A DNA stretch of 64,000 bases from Apoda limacodes (GCA_946406115.1 OX291552.1:10178836-10242835); one strand, 5' to 3'; positions 51,781 through 63,625 are shown, counted from the stretch's first letter. Numbers and translations are program-made. The notes: generated by a model from the letters alone, not told the origin.

Positions 51781-53345
51781 AGAGAGTTTCACAATCGCAC
51801 TGCTTGTACGGTGAAGGAATTATCGTAAAATTTTTAGTAATTACTCGGTGTATTAAGTAATAAATTAGAGGAAGAACGCAAAGAGGCATGGTAACCAAAA
51901 CGCTCTTTGAGATAAGAAGGGTAGCTAGGATTGAACAGCACTCAGTACAGAAGTAAAAGAATATGAGCATAACAGCGAAAGCGAATTGGGAGCCACTTGA
52001 GCTTCACACGTAAATTGGAAATATGGTCATATTTGCGCAATTCAATAGAAACCGAATACAGAGATTTTGAAGTAACCCAAGTTTGTTTAATTGGTCTTCA
52101 GTTAAATCAGAATAGCTGGCATCGGCGTCATCGAGTATGGGAAGCAAAAGAGAGTGTGCAAGAACAATTTTAGTGTCCGTGGGTAGGAACTTTTGCAGCC
52201 TTCTTTTTTCCTCACAGCGGAAAACATTTTTCTACTGACTTCGGACTACCTGTGAAGTCCAGTACATAATACTATCTATAATAATACCTAGATTCTTAAC
52301 CTGGTTATTATAAGGTATAAGTACATTGTCTACACAAACTTTTGGGAGACTAACCCAGTTTATTCTAGACATAAACTTTGGACGGCCTAGTATTATGGCC
52401 TAGGTTTTAGCTGGGTTTATTTTTATGCCAAAGGCTTTGCTACATTCTGAAATTCTGAGGAGATCAGAGTTTATCAGACCTATCGTTTGAAATAAGTCAT
52501 CAAACGTTGTTTGATTATAGACCTGAAGATCGTCTGCATACAAGTGGTAGAGAGAAGTAAGTTGTTGAGTAATTGAATTAATAAAAATCGCATAAAAGAG
52601 AGGAGATAAAACGTCACCTTGCGGAACACCGGCAACTATGTGGCACCAATCTGAAAATATGTTTTGGAATTTGATACTTTTCCTACGTCCACGCAAGTCT
52701 GAAACCATTCAACCCACCGTTGGAGATATGTTAAGAGAACGTAATAACTCCAACAACACATCAAAATCGACAGTATTAAATGCATTGCTAAAATCAAGTA
52801 ACGTTAATAATGTGAACCGCTTATTGTCCATTCCCATGCGAATGTCATCCGTGATTTTAACTAGAGCCGTAACAGTACTATGTCCTGCACGAAACCTGAT
52901 TGAAGATGATTTAATAGGTTATTTCGTGTCAAGATCAGGTTTAGTTGTTTTTGGACAAGACGCTCAAGGACTTTGGATAAAAAAGGAAGAATAGAAATAG
53001 GACGAAAATCAGAAAGACAAGAAGGATTCGATTTTTTGGCAAAGGAATTATGTGACCGACCTTCCATAGGAAATGTTAAAGAGGAAATAGAATAATTAAG
53101 GATTTTTGTGATTGTAGGACAGACAATATCAATTATATAAATTATCATGTTACGGCTTATATCGTCGTTACCAACTGCATTGGCAGTAATGGCGAGAACG
53201 TTCTTCTTAACATCACAATCGGTGAATAGTGAAAGTAAAAGAAGAGAAATCAGGAGTTGGTAGTGAGGAAAGAAGTTTAAAAGTATTGGTTTAAGCAACA
53301 CCATCGAATTATAGTGATAATTTAGTGCTTCAAAATAAATTTTAA
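51781..53345 (-). mobile_element. decayed LINE with reverse transcriptase (minus strand)
   Basis: Frames at 53367-52861 (DFRPISILPFLSKVLERL and preceding sequence) and 52708-52400 contain VPQGDVLSPLFYAIFINS and the catalytic YADDL (about 52530-52544), then NLGIIIDSIMYW further on. The parts lie in different frames, with stops, so it is broken. RT-type non-LTR element of the jockey superfamily, a different family from the two others. Endonuclease not found. Confidence 0.75.
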
Positions 53346-53429
53346 AATGCTTTTCTCTCATTTTCACAGCAAAGTTATAAGCATTTCATTTTCCTGCTCG
53401 CTCCTAGTACTATAGAGCTTAAAATTTTT

Positions 53430-53690
53430 GGTGCAAAACATCTACTGGCGCGCCTTGCCAGTGAAATCGAACCGTATGCCGTGACGGCAAAGGTCATACC
53501 GTCATGCCCCTCTACACCACCGGTTTCGACTCCTTTGCGTAAGAACGTGCGCATACTAGACACTCCGTTGCTTCTCTATATGAGCTGTCCAAAGAGAATA
53601 TAACCACTACGCTTGCTGTCTACTATATCTATCCGACTATAGTATACTCGACAATATTTCACTTCGGGCGTCCTGTATTCCTAGGGTATA
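53430..53690 (+). repeat. dispersed repeat, inverted copy of 45784-46030
   Basis: aacatctactggcgcgcctt, cgaaccgtatgccgtgacgg, catactagacactccgttgc, tatccgactatagtatactc. See 45784-46030. Confidence 0.65.
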
Positions 53691-54146
53691 CTGGTATAGA
53701 GGTAACAGCTCCACTCTCTCGCACGGTCATTAGTTATTTGTGGTCACAGCATTAGGTATTTTAATAACTACTGTCGCCGAGAGTCAGCTTCCTAATAAAT
53801 AACTTACCTAGACCATTTCGTCGTAAAAAAGTTTTACTGTAAACTTCATGAAGTAAATATACTAAAATAACTAATTTTAAATATCTATTAAACATTTGTG
53901 TAAAATTTATATCTCCAGTCGTGAATAAGCGCTTACTGTAAAAGGCTATAGAAGTATTTTATGTTTTTAATTTTCCCTTATCTATACAAATACAATAAAA
54001 ATATAAAAAATTGCGAAGTCTTACAGAATTTTAATTAAATGGTTATACAATCATTTTAGATGTAGTTTTATTGACTTTGTATTTTTTTTATAATTTCAAG
54101 GAAACATAGAACTTGTAAAAAGATTTAGTCTAGTAACTAGTGTAAT
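53691..54146. other. intergenic region upstream of the plus-strand TULIP-like gene
   Basis: AT-rich; the promoter of the plus-strand gene should lie here. No clear TATA/initiator pair could be chosen. Confidence 0.35.
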
Positions 54147-54246
54147 ATGATTTTAAGTTTATTATTATTTACAGCTGTAAGTATTCAAGTAAGCTCGACA
54201 AACTATGCAAGTATTTCGGGTGATGTTAAAAAATACTTCGACAGTG
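54147..54246 (+). CDS. plus-strand TULIP-like gene, exon 1 (signal peptide)
   Basis: 100 nt, ends phase 1 with donor gtaagt. Encodes MILSLLLFTAVSIQVSS then TNYASISGDVKKYFDS. The hydrophobic core and small residues near position 17 fit a cleavable signal peptide. Confidence 0.65.
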
Positions 54247-54859
54247 GTAAGTTTACACTGTTTTACAATTTAATTGAATTTGTTTTTGAATTATGGGTTT
54301 TATATTTTAAAATCGCAACTTATCTTAACTCACTTGATTATGACCAAACGTGTTTATGAATATGCCTTAGTTATCATAGCACATCCTGGCTTTTTCATAC
54401 AGAAAACCACGTGATTACACGTACACTTACACACGTACACTTCAAATACAAATTACATATATATGTATACGTGCAAATGTGTGTGTGTTTTATGAAAGAG
54501 GTAACAGAACCGTCACAGACAACTGGCGGTATCGACTTCTCTCTGGAAAAGCGGGGATGAGTGGCCAAAGTGCGTGGACAAAATAGAGCTATTTGTCTAT
54601 AATGTGATAGTTTACTTCAATAAAGATCTCAGCCTATTAAAGTACTATAGAGCCTTCTAAAAAACCTGAAGCTGTTTTTCAGCGTCATTACGAATCGTAA
54701 CATCTTTTCATCCAAAATACCTGTGCCTGTAGATGAAAGTCTACAACCAATGTGTGGTCTCAGTGATGACGCGTAGTCGGTATCCAACTGTTGGCGTCCT
54801 AAAAATTAGAAAAAAACCGCACAGCAAGCTATGCTTTATGTTTATTTGCTCAATGAAAT

Positions 54860-56400
54860 TAGAAATGACTGGCAACGTACAATGCCCGCACTTTGAGGAA
54901 TAACGAAAAGATTGGTGAGCTGGAAAAAAAAAGGGAACAAGCAGCGCTGTGATATAATAGGGCTATCTAAAGAGAAAAGATAGGGGGAGGTCTCGATATT
55001 GCTCAAATTTGACAACTTGTTTTACTTTCGGTAGGGCGTAAAACTTTCCCAAGGTGGTGTCGGGTTTATTTATCCACAAGTTACTTATCTACAACATTAC
55101 GACCATCCAGGTGTGTCGACAAGGGTCATACAGGCTTACGCACTGACTTCGGCACACCCAGATGATGAAGTAGAGGTTATGTATGAGGATATTGACAAAG
55201 CCATACATATCTCCCTAATTTTGCTTCATTGTCGTCATGGGGGCTTTAACTGGAAATAGCGATGAGCTGAAAATGGGGAAATTTGGAGTAGGGCAACGAA
55301 ACCTTAGGGCCCAGCGATTGGTTGACTTTATGGAGAAAGAAGACTTTTTATAAAGAATATTTTTTTCAAAAAGCCACCACAGTGGAAATGGACCTGGATG
55401 AGCCCTGGCGGTTTGACTAAAAACGAGAGTTTATCCCGACTTCTGATAGGCGAATAGTTAGCAATGTCTCTGTGATCAATATAGTGAAAACTGGCAGCGA
55501 TCACCGCGTAGAAAGGGGCACGCTGAATAACACCCTCGAATTTGAAAGAAGTCGTTTGATGAGCTCTTAGCTCGAATTGCGAAAATGTGAATGATTTAAA
55601 TGACAGGCTGGTGGAAACAGTCCAAGCGGTTGGAGTTAAGTTCTTCGAAGATCGCCGCAAAAATAGATCACAAAAAATCTCTGATCAGACTTTCAATCTT
55701 ATGAAAGTGCGGCGCGATATGAAATTGCAGTCAGATAGGTCTGAATACACGCGGCTCAATAGTCAAATCTCAAAAGCCATACGACGCGATATACGCCACT
55801 TCAACTCATCACGTCTAGAAGAGGCTATAGAGCGGAATAGAGACTCAAATGTATTTTCCAGACATCTGCCTATTGGGCAACGACAGTTGACAAAGCTAAA
55901 GACTGAAACTGGCAAAATCGTTATAATCGTAATAGGGATAAAACGAAGGTCATGTTCAATGTCCATGTCGCTCCTATACCGGTTGTTGTTGGGAACGCTA
56001 CTCACGACGTAAAAAGAAAAGAATACTCATACCTCACGAAAGAGGTTAACCAAAGAATCCAACTCGGCAAGGCAGTGTTCGGGAAACTACACAACAATTT
56101 TTTTGTCCAAAATACCACTGGCTAAAGACGAAAGTCTATAATCAATGTGTGTTGCCAGTGGTCTCATACTGTTGGGCTCTTAAATAAGCTCAGAGTCGCT
56201 CAGCGAGCTATGACAAGAGCTATGCTTGGTGTTCCTTAGCGCGATAAAATCCGAAACAAAGAAATTCGCCTAAGAACCCAAGTTACCGACACAGCTCAAA
56301 CTGTTAGCAAGCTGAAGTTGCAATGGGCAGGCCACATCGCTTGTCGAACCGATAACCGATGGCGAAGAAAGGTGTTCGAGTGGCGAAAACAAAAGTGTGC
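54860..56400 (+). mobile_element. decayed RTE-type LINE with internal deletion
   Basis: Pieces in order: endonuclease-like STRVIQAYALTSAHPDDE (about 55115); linker region GQRNLRAQRLVDFMEKED (55290) and DRRKNRSQKISDQTFNLM (55650); then a jump to the region after RT (KTKVMFNVHVAPIPVVVG, about 55940) and the typical end LKLQWAGHIACRTDNRWRRK (about 56310). The RT core is missing and several stops and frameshifts are present. It lies in intron 1 of the plus-strand gene. Confidence 0.75.
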
Positions 56401-56402
56401 CG

Positions 56403-56610
56403 CTAAGCGGTCACCCATCCAAGTATTGACTAAGACGTTGCTTAACTTTGAATGTCGTTTTGCAACAAACAATGACGTCTACTGTTTCTCCTAATGATAA
56501 GCTAGATGGCGTTGTACCGGTAATTTAAAATAGTAATGACTTGAGCCCGTCTCACAATTGGCCGGTTTTTATTATTTGTTATAATATTTTGGAGTTCATA
56601 CTATTTTTAA
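56403..56610 (-). repeat. 5S-rRNA-derived repeat (longer copy)
   Basis: The reverse complement of about 56403-56460 reads aaagttaagcaacgtctt and gtcaatacttggatgggtga with ccgctt, a clear match to the 3' half of 5S rRNA (gaagttaagcaacgtc...agtacttggatgggtgaccgc). The rest (agctagatggcgttgtaccg, ggccggtttttattatttgt) matches 11980-12060. It is directly after the RTE-type LINE end. Confidence 0.7.
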
Positions 56611-56700
56611 CCGACTTCAAAAACGAAGGAGGTCCTAAATTCGGATTTTTGTATTTTTTTATGTATGTTTGGGCATGGCTCCGTCACATATAGACGGATA
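56606..56700 (+). repeat. dispersed repeat 'aaccgacttcaaaaa'
   Basis: taaccgacttcaaaaacgaa and ggaggtcctaaattcgg, then tgtatttttttatgtatg, related to 23437-23560. Confidence 0.5.
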
Positions 56701-56973
56701 TCCAAAATTCTTATTTTATTTAATACGGTATTTAAATAATTAATGTTAATTTGGTACTGGTTAAACGCCTTTTATGTTGATGATTCGCGAGCGTTCCAGC
56801 CAAGCTTCATAGAATAATCTGTTCAGTTATATGATAAATTCTATTCCATACTTTACGATCTGCCTAGGCATATTATAAAACGGCGAATTATACGATTTGC
56901 CTGCGACATATATATATATAAACATAAATATATCAGTATTTGTACATGATGTGTTTTGTACTTTTCTTTACAG

Positions 56974-57041
56974 AACCTGTTCGGTCATTTAAGAATCAAT
57001 GGTTCAAATATAAAACGGCATTAGAAAATGCAGCGTTATTG
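56974..57041 (+). CDS. plus-strand TULIP-like gene, exon 2 (opening helix)
   Basis: 68 nt, phase 1 in and 0 out; acceptor ttctttacag, donor gtaagc. Reads VRSFKNQWFKYKTALENAAL, an amphipathic helix. Confidence 0.65.
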
Positions 57042-58532
57042 GTAAGCCCACAAACTTCGAGCTCTGTAATTAGTCTTATGGATAGCGCAATAGCCTCACA
57101 AAATTGGTCACATTTTTGAAAGAGACAAAGCTAATGTGTTGCAACTACCTGTCTCCTTTCTGTTAATAACAACACGTTAGAAAGAGACAAGCAACCGCAG
57201 ATTTCTTTCGTCTCTGTCACACTTATGCGACAGTATTTACTTTACAGCTTTCTAAGAAAAGCACTGTCAAGTCTTTATGTATGTGATCTAACACTGTTTT
57301 TAAATGTTCCAGAAAATATACCAATTTCCATTAAAAAAAAAAATACAAAGAAAACATACACATTTACGCAGAGTGTTTTTGTTTAATTATTAAAAGTGTC
57401 TTTTGACGTACGACGGATCGTGCATGTGAATAGTGTGCGTGTAAATAGCTAATGATTTTGCTGCTTATCCAAAGATCTTCATTGTATACATCGGTTTATT
57501 TCTTAGGCATATATAATCGAAACTTACTATTTCGTTACGAGCGAAACGACCAAAGCGCGCAATGTCTTCTCAAAATAATAAGGAAGCTATCCTATTTGTG
57601 ACATAAACGGGCGAGTGGACATCGAAAATAATAGGGTCTGTTTCTTTTGATATGGGTTCAAATCCCGTGAGTAAGAGACAATAAATAGTTACAATTTGTG
57701 AATTATGAAGTGAGTCTGTTTGTACGGCGATAGGCTCGCTCTATCAAGTTAGGGTGGAATACCATGGGTTAAGTCATTGGGGTAAAAGGTGAATGTTACG
57801 AACATTCGATTATTATCAATTGTTCGCTGCAATAGTGAATTGAATTACTTACAGTCTCAATTATTGTCACCGATTGGGCCAGAATTCACCAAGGGTGATT
57901 TAGGGCAAAGTCCACACGATTTGATACCCCAGTAGGGCATATTTTCTTACCTTCCCTGTTGCACCCTATATATTCGTAGCTTTTCGATCGATCCTGCTCA
58001 TTTTCTTCTCCTTCTCTCTCTATTCTCTCACAAACTCTAAAATTCTATTGGCCACAACTACTCATGTACCAAAAATCATGAAGATCGAAGCAATGGTACT
58101 CAATTTATCGTTGAACAAAATAACAAAGTTATAAAGATACAAACCCTTAAGCATCTCATCTTTAATACTAGTAATGATCGTTCCGCGATTGTATATCCTG
58201 TGTGGTTTATGTCAAAATGGGTGAAGTGGTTCTGGAGATAACCCTCCAAATATAAACTAGTCGATCCATACGAGTACATCATTAAATTACATCCAAAAGG
58301 GCATTATTAGCATCGTATTAGTACCATGCAATGACATAAAAAAGTCCATGGTAACTAATTATTGTCACAGAACGTACGCCCTTTATTTTGAGACCCCGTT
58401 AGGGCATATTCGCTTTACTTATGGTTTTCATCCCGCTTATACTACATATCTTCGTAACTCCTTAACTGATCATGCTCATGTACTGAACTCTCAAAATTTT
58501 ACTGGCCTCAACAACTGATTTGAAGAAGAGAG
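57042..58532. other. intron with one dispersed repeat
   Basis: Bases 57045-57300 (gcgcaatagcctcacaaaat, gagacaagcaaccgcag, aagcactgtcaagtcttta) belong to the family also at 120-275 and 12530-12750. Nothing else recognised up to 58532. Confidence 0.45.
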
Positions 58533-59182
58533 GGCTAGCTTTTGTCCGGCAGACGCATACGAGCCGTAGTTGACGGTAGTTGCTCTGATAGCATCGACAT
58601 AAATGTTGGTTTTCCGCAAGGCTTTGTGCTGTCTCCTACACTGTTTCTACTGTATATCAATGACATATTATGTTCATCAACAACATATATTTCTATGCAG
58701 TTGATAGTACCGGAAGAGCTTATAATAAGGGCCGTAAAAACACCCCTCGTTATGGAAAGCAAAACTTAAAAGTCGGTATATCTATATTTGAGAGAATTTG
58801 TCCCCCGCGTGTGCTACTGCTTGTATAATGAGATGTGTTTTGGAAAATTGTTCGAAATGATGCCCACGGCTACTTTCTACCATCGCACCGCTTGCCATCG
58901 GCAGGAAATTCATCCTCACACCTTAGAACCTAAATGGTCACGTACAGTGCGGTTACAGAGAAACTTTCTCCCCCGAATGCTTAGGTTGTTGAATGAGCTC
59001 CCTCCCTGTCAAGGTTTTCTCTAAGGACTACAGTATGGGTTTCTTCAAGAAAAACGTTATTAGATTTCTTAAGGGTCGGCAACGCACGGGTGATACCCGT
59101 GGTGTTGTAAGCGTCCATAGGCTACGGTACCCGCTTCCCATCAGGCGGACCGTAAGCGTGTTTGCTACCTTAGTGGTATATA
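58533..59182 (+). mobile_element. LINE relic with internal deletion (family of 20445-22758)
   Basis: 58540-58690 matches the RT segment around RRIRAVVDGSCSDSIDIN and SPTLFLLYINDI; after a gap, 58795-59170 matches the C-terminus (KLFEMMPTATFYHRTACH ... GFFKKNVIRFLKGRQR) and 3' UTR. Frames are broken between the parts. Confidence 0.85.
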
Positions 59183-59475
59183 AAAAGTGCGAATCGGACT
59201 CGCGCACATAGGGTTCCGTACCATTATCTATAAAAACGGCAAAAAAATCACGTTTGTTGTATGGGAGCCCTCTAAAATTTTTATTTTATTCTTTTTTTTA
59301 GTATTAGTTGTTATAGCGGCAACAGAAATACATCTTCTGTGAAAATTTCTACTATCTAACTATTACGGTTCAAGAGATACAGCCTGGTGATAGACGGACG
59401 GACGGACGGAAAGCGAAGTCATAGTAATAGGGTTCCGCTAATTACCCTTTGGGTACAGAACCCTAAAAAAAGATC
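59183..59475 (+). mobile_element. SINE-like element joined directly to the LINE relic
   Basis: gtggtatataaaaagtgcga runs from the LINE 3' end straight into the SINE core without its first bases. It continues through atgggagccctctaaaattt and acggacggacggacgg to ggtacagaaccctaaaaaaa. Confidence 0.75.
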
Positions 59476-59660
59476 GGAGCCGGAGAAAAATACAAATTAC
59501 AGAAATACATCTTCTGTAAAAATTTCAACTATCTAACTATTACGGTTCAAGAGATACAGCCTGGTGACAGAAGTCTTAGTAATAGGGTTCCGCTAATTAC
59601 CCTTTGGGTACAGAACCCTAAAACAAGATCGGAGCCGGAGAAACATACAAATTTACAAAC
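59476..59660 (+). repeat. partial duplication of the SINE 3' half
   Basis: agatcggagccggagaaa links two copies of the SINE 3' part: cagaaatacatcttctgta, agatacagcctggtgacaga and ggtacagaaccctaaaacaa recur here, with the gacg array deleted. Confidence 0.7.
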
Positions 59661-59744
59661 GTCGCAGCATCTCACCACTGAGCTCTCTCTTTTAATATAT
59701 ATGCATAGACTTATATGTTACATATACATATGTTAATTCTACAG

Positions 59745-59854
59745 GCACTAAAAGAAAACTTCGGGCACAAATCTATGAACGTATACGTAAGAAGAGCGAG
59801 GTACCCTATTCTGATTTTCAGTGGATACTTCCTGTCAGACAACATTGTTGATGT
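59745..59854 (+). CDS. plus-strand TULIP-like gene, exon 3
   Basis: 110 nt, phase 0 in and 2 out; acceptor ttctacag, donor gtaagt. Contains GHKSMNVYVRRARYPILI and FSGYFLSDNIVDV. Confidence 0.65.
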
Positions 59855-60129
59855 GTAAGTTGTCTTATCACTATCATCTCTAACAAAAACCTCCCTTTTC
59901 TTACCCCTTTTATCTGACAAATGTCTAGTCCGGATGCACTGCTATCAGAAGCAGTTGGTTGGTGTTGGAGTACTAAAGCGGTTGGTTTATAAAGAGGTTG
60001 TTCCCCTACAATACGACGTGGGTATGTTACCAGCCACTGGTAAACCCCTAGGGGAATAAAAAACCGTCACGACACACAAACATACATAAGTCCAATAAAT
60101 TTTACGTTTTAATTATAACTTGATTACAG

Positions 60130-60363
60130 GCTGATTCTTAATTTGAGAATGCGAGAGATCCCGTATATGAACATGGATAAAGTGGAGCTTAACCTTGCAA
60201 AGAATGCTGTCCAAGTAAGGGCAGGTCTTAGCAAGATGTTTATCGACTCCCACTACTTGTTGTTTAGAAATCAGACCTCGGTGGTATTTGATGGAAAACC
60301 TAAAAATCCTTATCAGAGATCACCTTTTGCCTTCCAAGAGATACAAGCTAGCGGCGAGTTAAC
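60130..60363 (+). CDS. plus-strand TULIP-like gene, exon 4 (core strands)
   Basis: 234 nt, phase 2 in and 2 out; acceptor ttgattacag, donor gtaagt. Contains NLRMREIPYMNMDKVELNL and RNQTSVVFDGKPKNPYQR, with one potential N-glycosylation site (NQT). Confidence 0.7.
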
Positions 60364-60515
60364 GTAAGTTATTTTATGTAACTTTGTTTTATGATGTACC
60401 TTCTAACTGGCCCCTTTTACGCTCTTTTCCCTCTCCTCCTTCTTCCCTATCACACTGAAAACATACAAATTTTCGCCAAATATTTTAAGATAGTAATACC
60501 ATAATTTATTTATAC

Positions 60516-60600
60516 CACTGAAGGTAGCAAATAAGCTAGAGGTCCGCCTGATGGTAAGCGGTCACCGTAGTTTATGGACGGCTGCAACATATGGTGCGAG
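60516..60600 (-). mobile_element. LINE 3' UTR relic (family of 20445-22758)
   Basis: taccactgaaggtagcaaat and ggtccgcctgatggtaagcg is the reverse complement of the 3' UTR at 22685-22740. Confidence 0.7.
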
Positions 60601-61980
60601 TGTTAAATCAAACACTAAGTTCATGCAGTTGCATACCTACTAGATTTAGTCTACGACTGAAAAATAAACCAATTTGAATCATTATCCAAGAATTATGTTT
60701 TTGGGCAATTGCTATATCAAGTAAAATTATATATTAAAAATTTTTTCTTGTGTCAAATTGAGTTTTTACAAAAAAAACAGTTACTTACAAAGGTAAACTT
60801 AAAAATCAAAAGCCTATAATACAAAAATTCATACAAATCGTTAATCGGATATAATCCCGGGTTAAGCTATAGATTTGCAATTTGGCACAGTATTATATTT
60901 TAAGGCCTAGCTAACCCTAACTTTTGTCACGTGAATCCACACTAAGTATATCGTCGGCAGTATTAAACAGATTAAGAATAAAGCATAGCTTAGGGTTCAA
61001 GTTAAACACCAATAAAGGGCTATACTACCTAAACTTCATTTTTTTTTAAAAGATCCCCAACCGCTGAGCAGATCCGATTAAAATTTAATGTCTGTGTTCT
61101 TCGGGATATGGTTCGGACCCTGAAAAACGTGAAAACATGATTAATGTACTTTTGTTCGATAAAAAAAATCCTCAACTAACCTCTTTTTTTAAAAGTTTTG
61201 GCAAAGAAATCTTGAAATCAACTTTTTTAGTTTACGAGTTTGCTTAAGCATAGCCGTGATAGTGCTGTGCTTTAAATCCTGAGAAAACGCAATTTTTAAT
61301 AACAATAAACTATTAATTTATTTCATGTATTTCAATGAAAATCTTAGTGAGTTAACATGTAGCTGCATTACTCACGTACGCTCTGTTACATATCGCGTCA
61401 TCCTTGTTTTTACTCAAGTTTTCTGTTACAGTCACATAATTTTAGATTTTAAGGGTTCCGTAGTCAAATGGCCAAAACGAAACGATTATAGTTTTTTACG
61501 CAGACCTCATTGTATGGAGTGTCTTTGAACGCACGAGTGGGGGGTATAAGAAAGCGATTCGCGGCGTCTCGCAGCGTGCTCCATACAAAAGAATTTTCCA
61601 CTTATTTTTGACAAAATACAAAAAAGTGTTCTAAAAAAGATATCTAGTTCTGCAGTCTGCCACTTTTCTATAAAATTTTATAGATAAGTATTGTAATCTT
61701 TGTTAAAAGATATACAGGATTCGAGTTTTTCATACAATTAAGATTTAAAGTTAATCAAAACACGTTTTAGGATATCACAGGCAGAGATTCTACAAAATTT
61801 CGCAGAATCTTTGTCTGTGGTTTGATTAGTAAATGTTAAAAATAAGTAGGTAATTCGTTTGTATGAAGCACGCTGCAAGATGCTGCGTATGGTATTCTCA
61901 AAGTAATTGTAAGGTTTTTTAAAAATGTGTTCTGTTTTTTAAATACTCAGCTCCAGTGGCAATGTTTCAATGCCTACTAA
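60601..61980. other. intron, nothing definite
   Basis: There is a SINE-like end at about 61450-61480 (agggttccgtagtcaaatgg). The rest is AT-rich without a supported feature. Confidence 0.35.
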
Positions 61981-62410
61981 AAAACCGGCCAAGTGCGAGT
62001 CCGGCTCGCGCACCAAGGGTTCCATACAAACTTATTATATGCAGATAGTTCTTCTATTATGAAATCAAGTCTCACAGGCTTATGTCTGAATTAACAGTTT
62101 TTGGATGTTTCCTATATTCTTGCACCAATTTCATGATTCTATAGAATCCTATAGGACAGGGAGTACCCATTTTAGTCCCCAGTTTTATTTGTGTCACAAT
62201 ATGCGACAAAATGACCATATTTTAGGGATATTTTTTTATTTCATTGTCTTAGAAGCTTGATTTGTTTTACAACTTTAGTATTTGAAATTAATTTCAACTT
62301 GATACCTTCACGCGTTCCCCCAAACGGATCTTGATAGACAGACGAACAGACGGACAACAAAGTGATCCTATAAGGGTTCCTTTTTTACTTTTGAAGGAAC
62401 CCTATAAATC
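61981..62410 (+). mobile_element. SINE-like element
   Basis: Starts aaaccggccaagtgcgagtc with gggttccatac; ends cagacgaacagacggacaac, agggttccttttttactttt and gaaggaaccctataaa. Complete plan but diverged body. Confidence 0.7.
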
Positions 62411-62561
62411 GAAAAACATTTTTTTTCTGTTAATGTTAAACATTAAAGCAATCGTATCTTAGTTGATAGAACTGTCGGTATTGTATACAAAGTAAGTATA
62501 ATTAAAAAATCTATTACATAGAAGAAAAATTTTAGAAAGTAAGTTATTCTTTCTTTTCCAG

Positions 62562-62676
62562 GATAATAGTCGAAAACTGCGTATTAGAGGGATTTGCTAT
62601 TGCAACTTTGGATGGTGCCACAGTCAATTTAGGACATGACGCTTTTAATTTAGTCAATTGTGACTTTACCGTCGAG
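62562..62676 (+). CDS. plus-strand TULIP-like gene, exon 5 (strand pair)
   Basis: 115 nt, phase 2 in and 0 out; acceptor cttttccag, donor gttagt. Contains VENCVLEGFAIATLDG and VNLGHDAFNLVNCDFTVE. Equal in length and phase to exons 374-488 and 26313-26427 of the minus-strand gene. Confidence 0.7.
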
Positions 62677-63480
62677 GTTAGTACTATTTTTAAGTTTCAA
62701 TTATCTACATTACTGTATTATTTATCTTATAACCAACTAATTAGTCATTTGTTTTTCCCACTCAGAAGACGTCCACTGTAGTACTACAGCTCTGTCTAGA
62801 CGCCTTCGATGGCCGACTGTTTGAATTAAATAAATGTTTAAGCTGTGGTAGGACGTAGGCTACTCCAATATGTCCCACAACGGCCGGTTTTAAGCCGCCT
62901 GCTTCCACTGGCTGCTGCGGCTCTGACGTCGTTTGTCGACCTGGTAGAAGACCTTCCAACGCAGCGTTTTTTAATCCACGGTTGCCACTCGAGTACCTTT
63001 CTTCCTCATCAGTTTAATACTTCCACTTGTTACAGTGCAACAAATTTTTCTTACCTTCTGACTTTGGGTGTTTGGTCGCTAGTGTGTGTGTTCACACCAT
63101 TTTTGATATGGCGACTGTAGTTTTGATTCGGCGAGTAGCGTTCCTAACAACAACCGCGGTATAGGCGTGACATGGACATTAAACCTTACCTTAGTTTTAA
63201 TAATCTACGTTCATTCTAATGCCTTACATAGGTAAGTAGGTAAAGTTGGTAAACTCTACTGAATATCCTTGTCAAATTTTTACCAGAGAACACATTAAAT
63301 GGAAAGCTGACCATTACATCAAGGTATTTTTTCCCTCATCGCTAAACCAGGTCTTCGCTGCCCAACAAGAGGCCATGATCAATATAGACAAAAAAAGCTT
63401 TAAACAAATAGAGCAGTGACCAGTATCTGGTCGTGCAGAACTTGGTTTAATTGCATTTGTGTTTCTTTAATATCTTCCAG
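62677..63480. other. intron with a GC-richer repeat-like patch
   Basis: 62770-62990 (aaacggccggttttaagccg-like, cactggctgctgcggctctg) has open frames on both strands but no recognisable domain; it is probably a mobile-element fragment. Confidence 0.35.
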
Positions 63481-63541
63481 ATATCTTCTCCGGGGTTCGG
63501 CACTCCACCCATCATTGCACCGTACTTCCCAGAAGCAGATT
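63481..63541 (+). CDS. plus-strand TULIP-like gene, exon 6
   Basis: 61 nt, phase 0 in and 1 out; acceptor tatcttccag, donor gtaagc. Reads GFGTPPIIAPYFPEAD. Counterpart of 25262-25313. Confidence 0.65.
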
Positions 63542-63625
63542 GTAAGCGTTAATTAACTTAAATTATAGACATATAAATAGCTATTTCTAGGAAAACTTTA
63601 TTGAAATATTCATCGTGTTTTTAAG

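Noticed and set aside
51779..51970. Hydrophobic 63-codon minus frame as a signal-peptide exon for the minus-strand gene
   Set aside because: It falls in the end region of the decayed minus-strand LINE and has no suitable donor in phase 1.
62762..63120. Frames of 65 and 91 codons on opposite strands
   Set aside because: No domain and no splice fit with the plus-strand gene; probably a repeat fragment.
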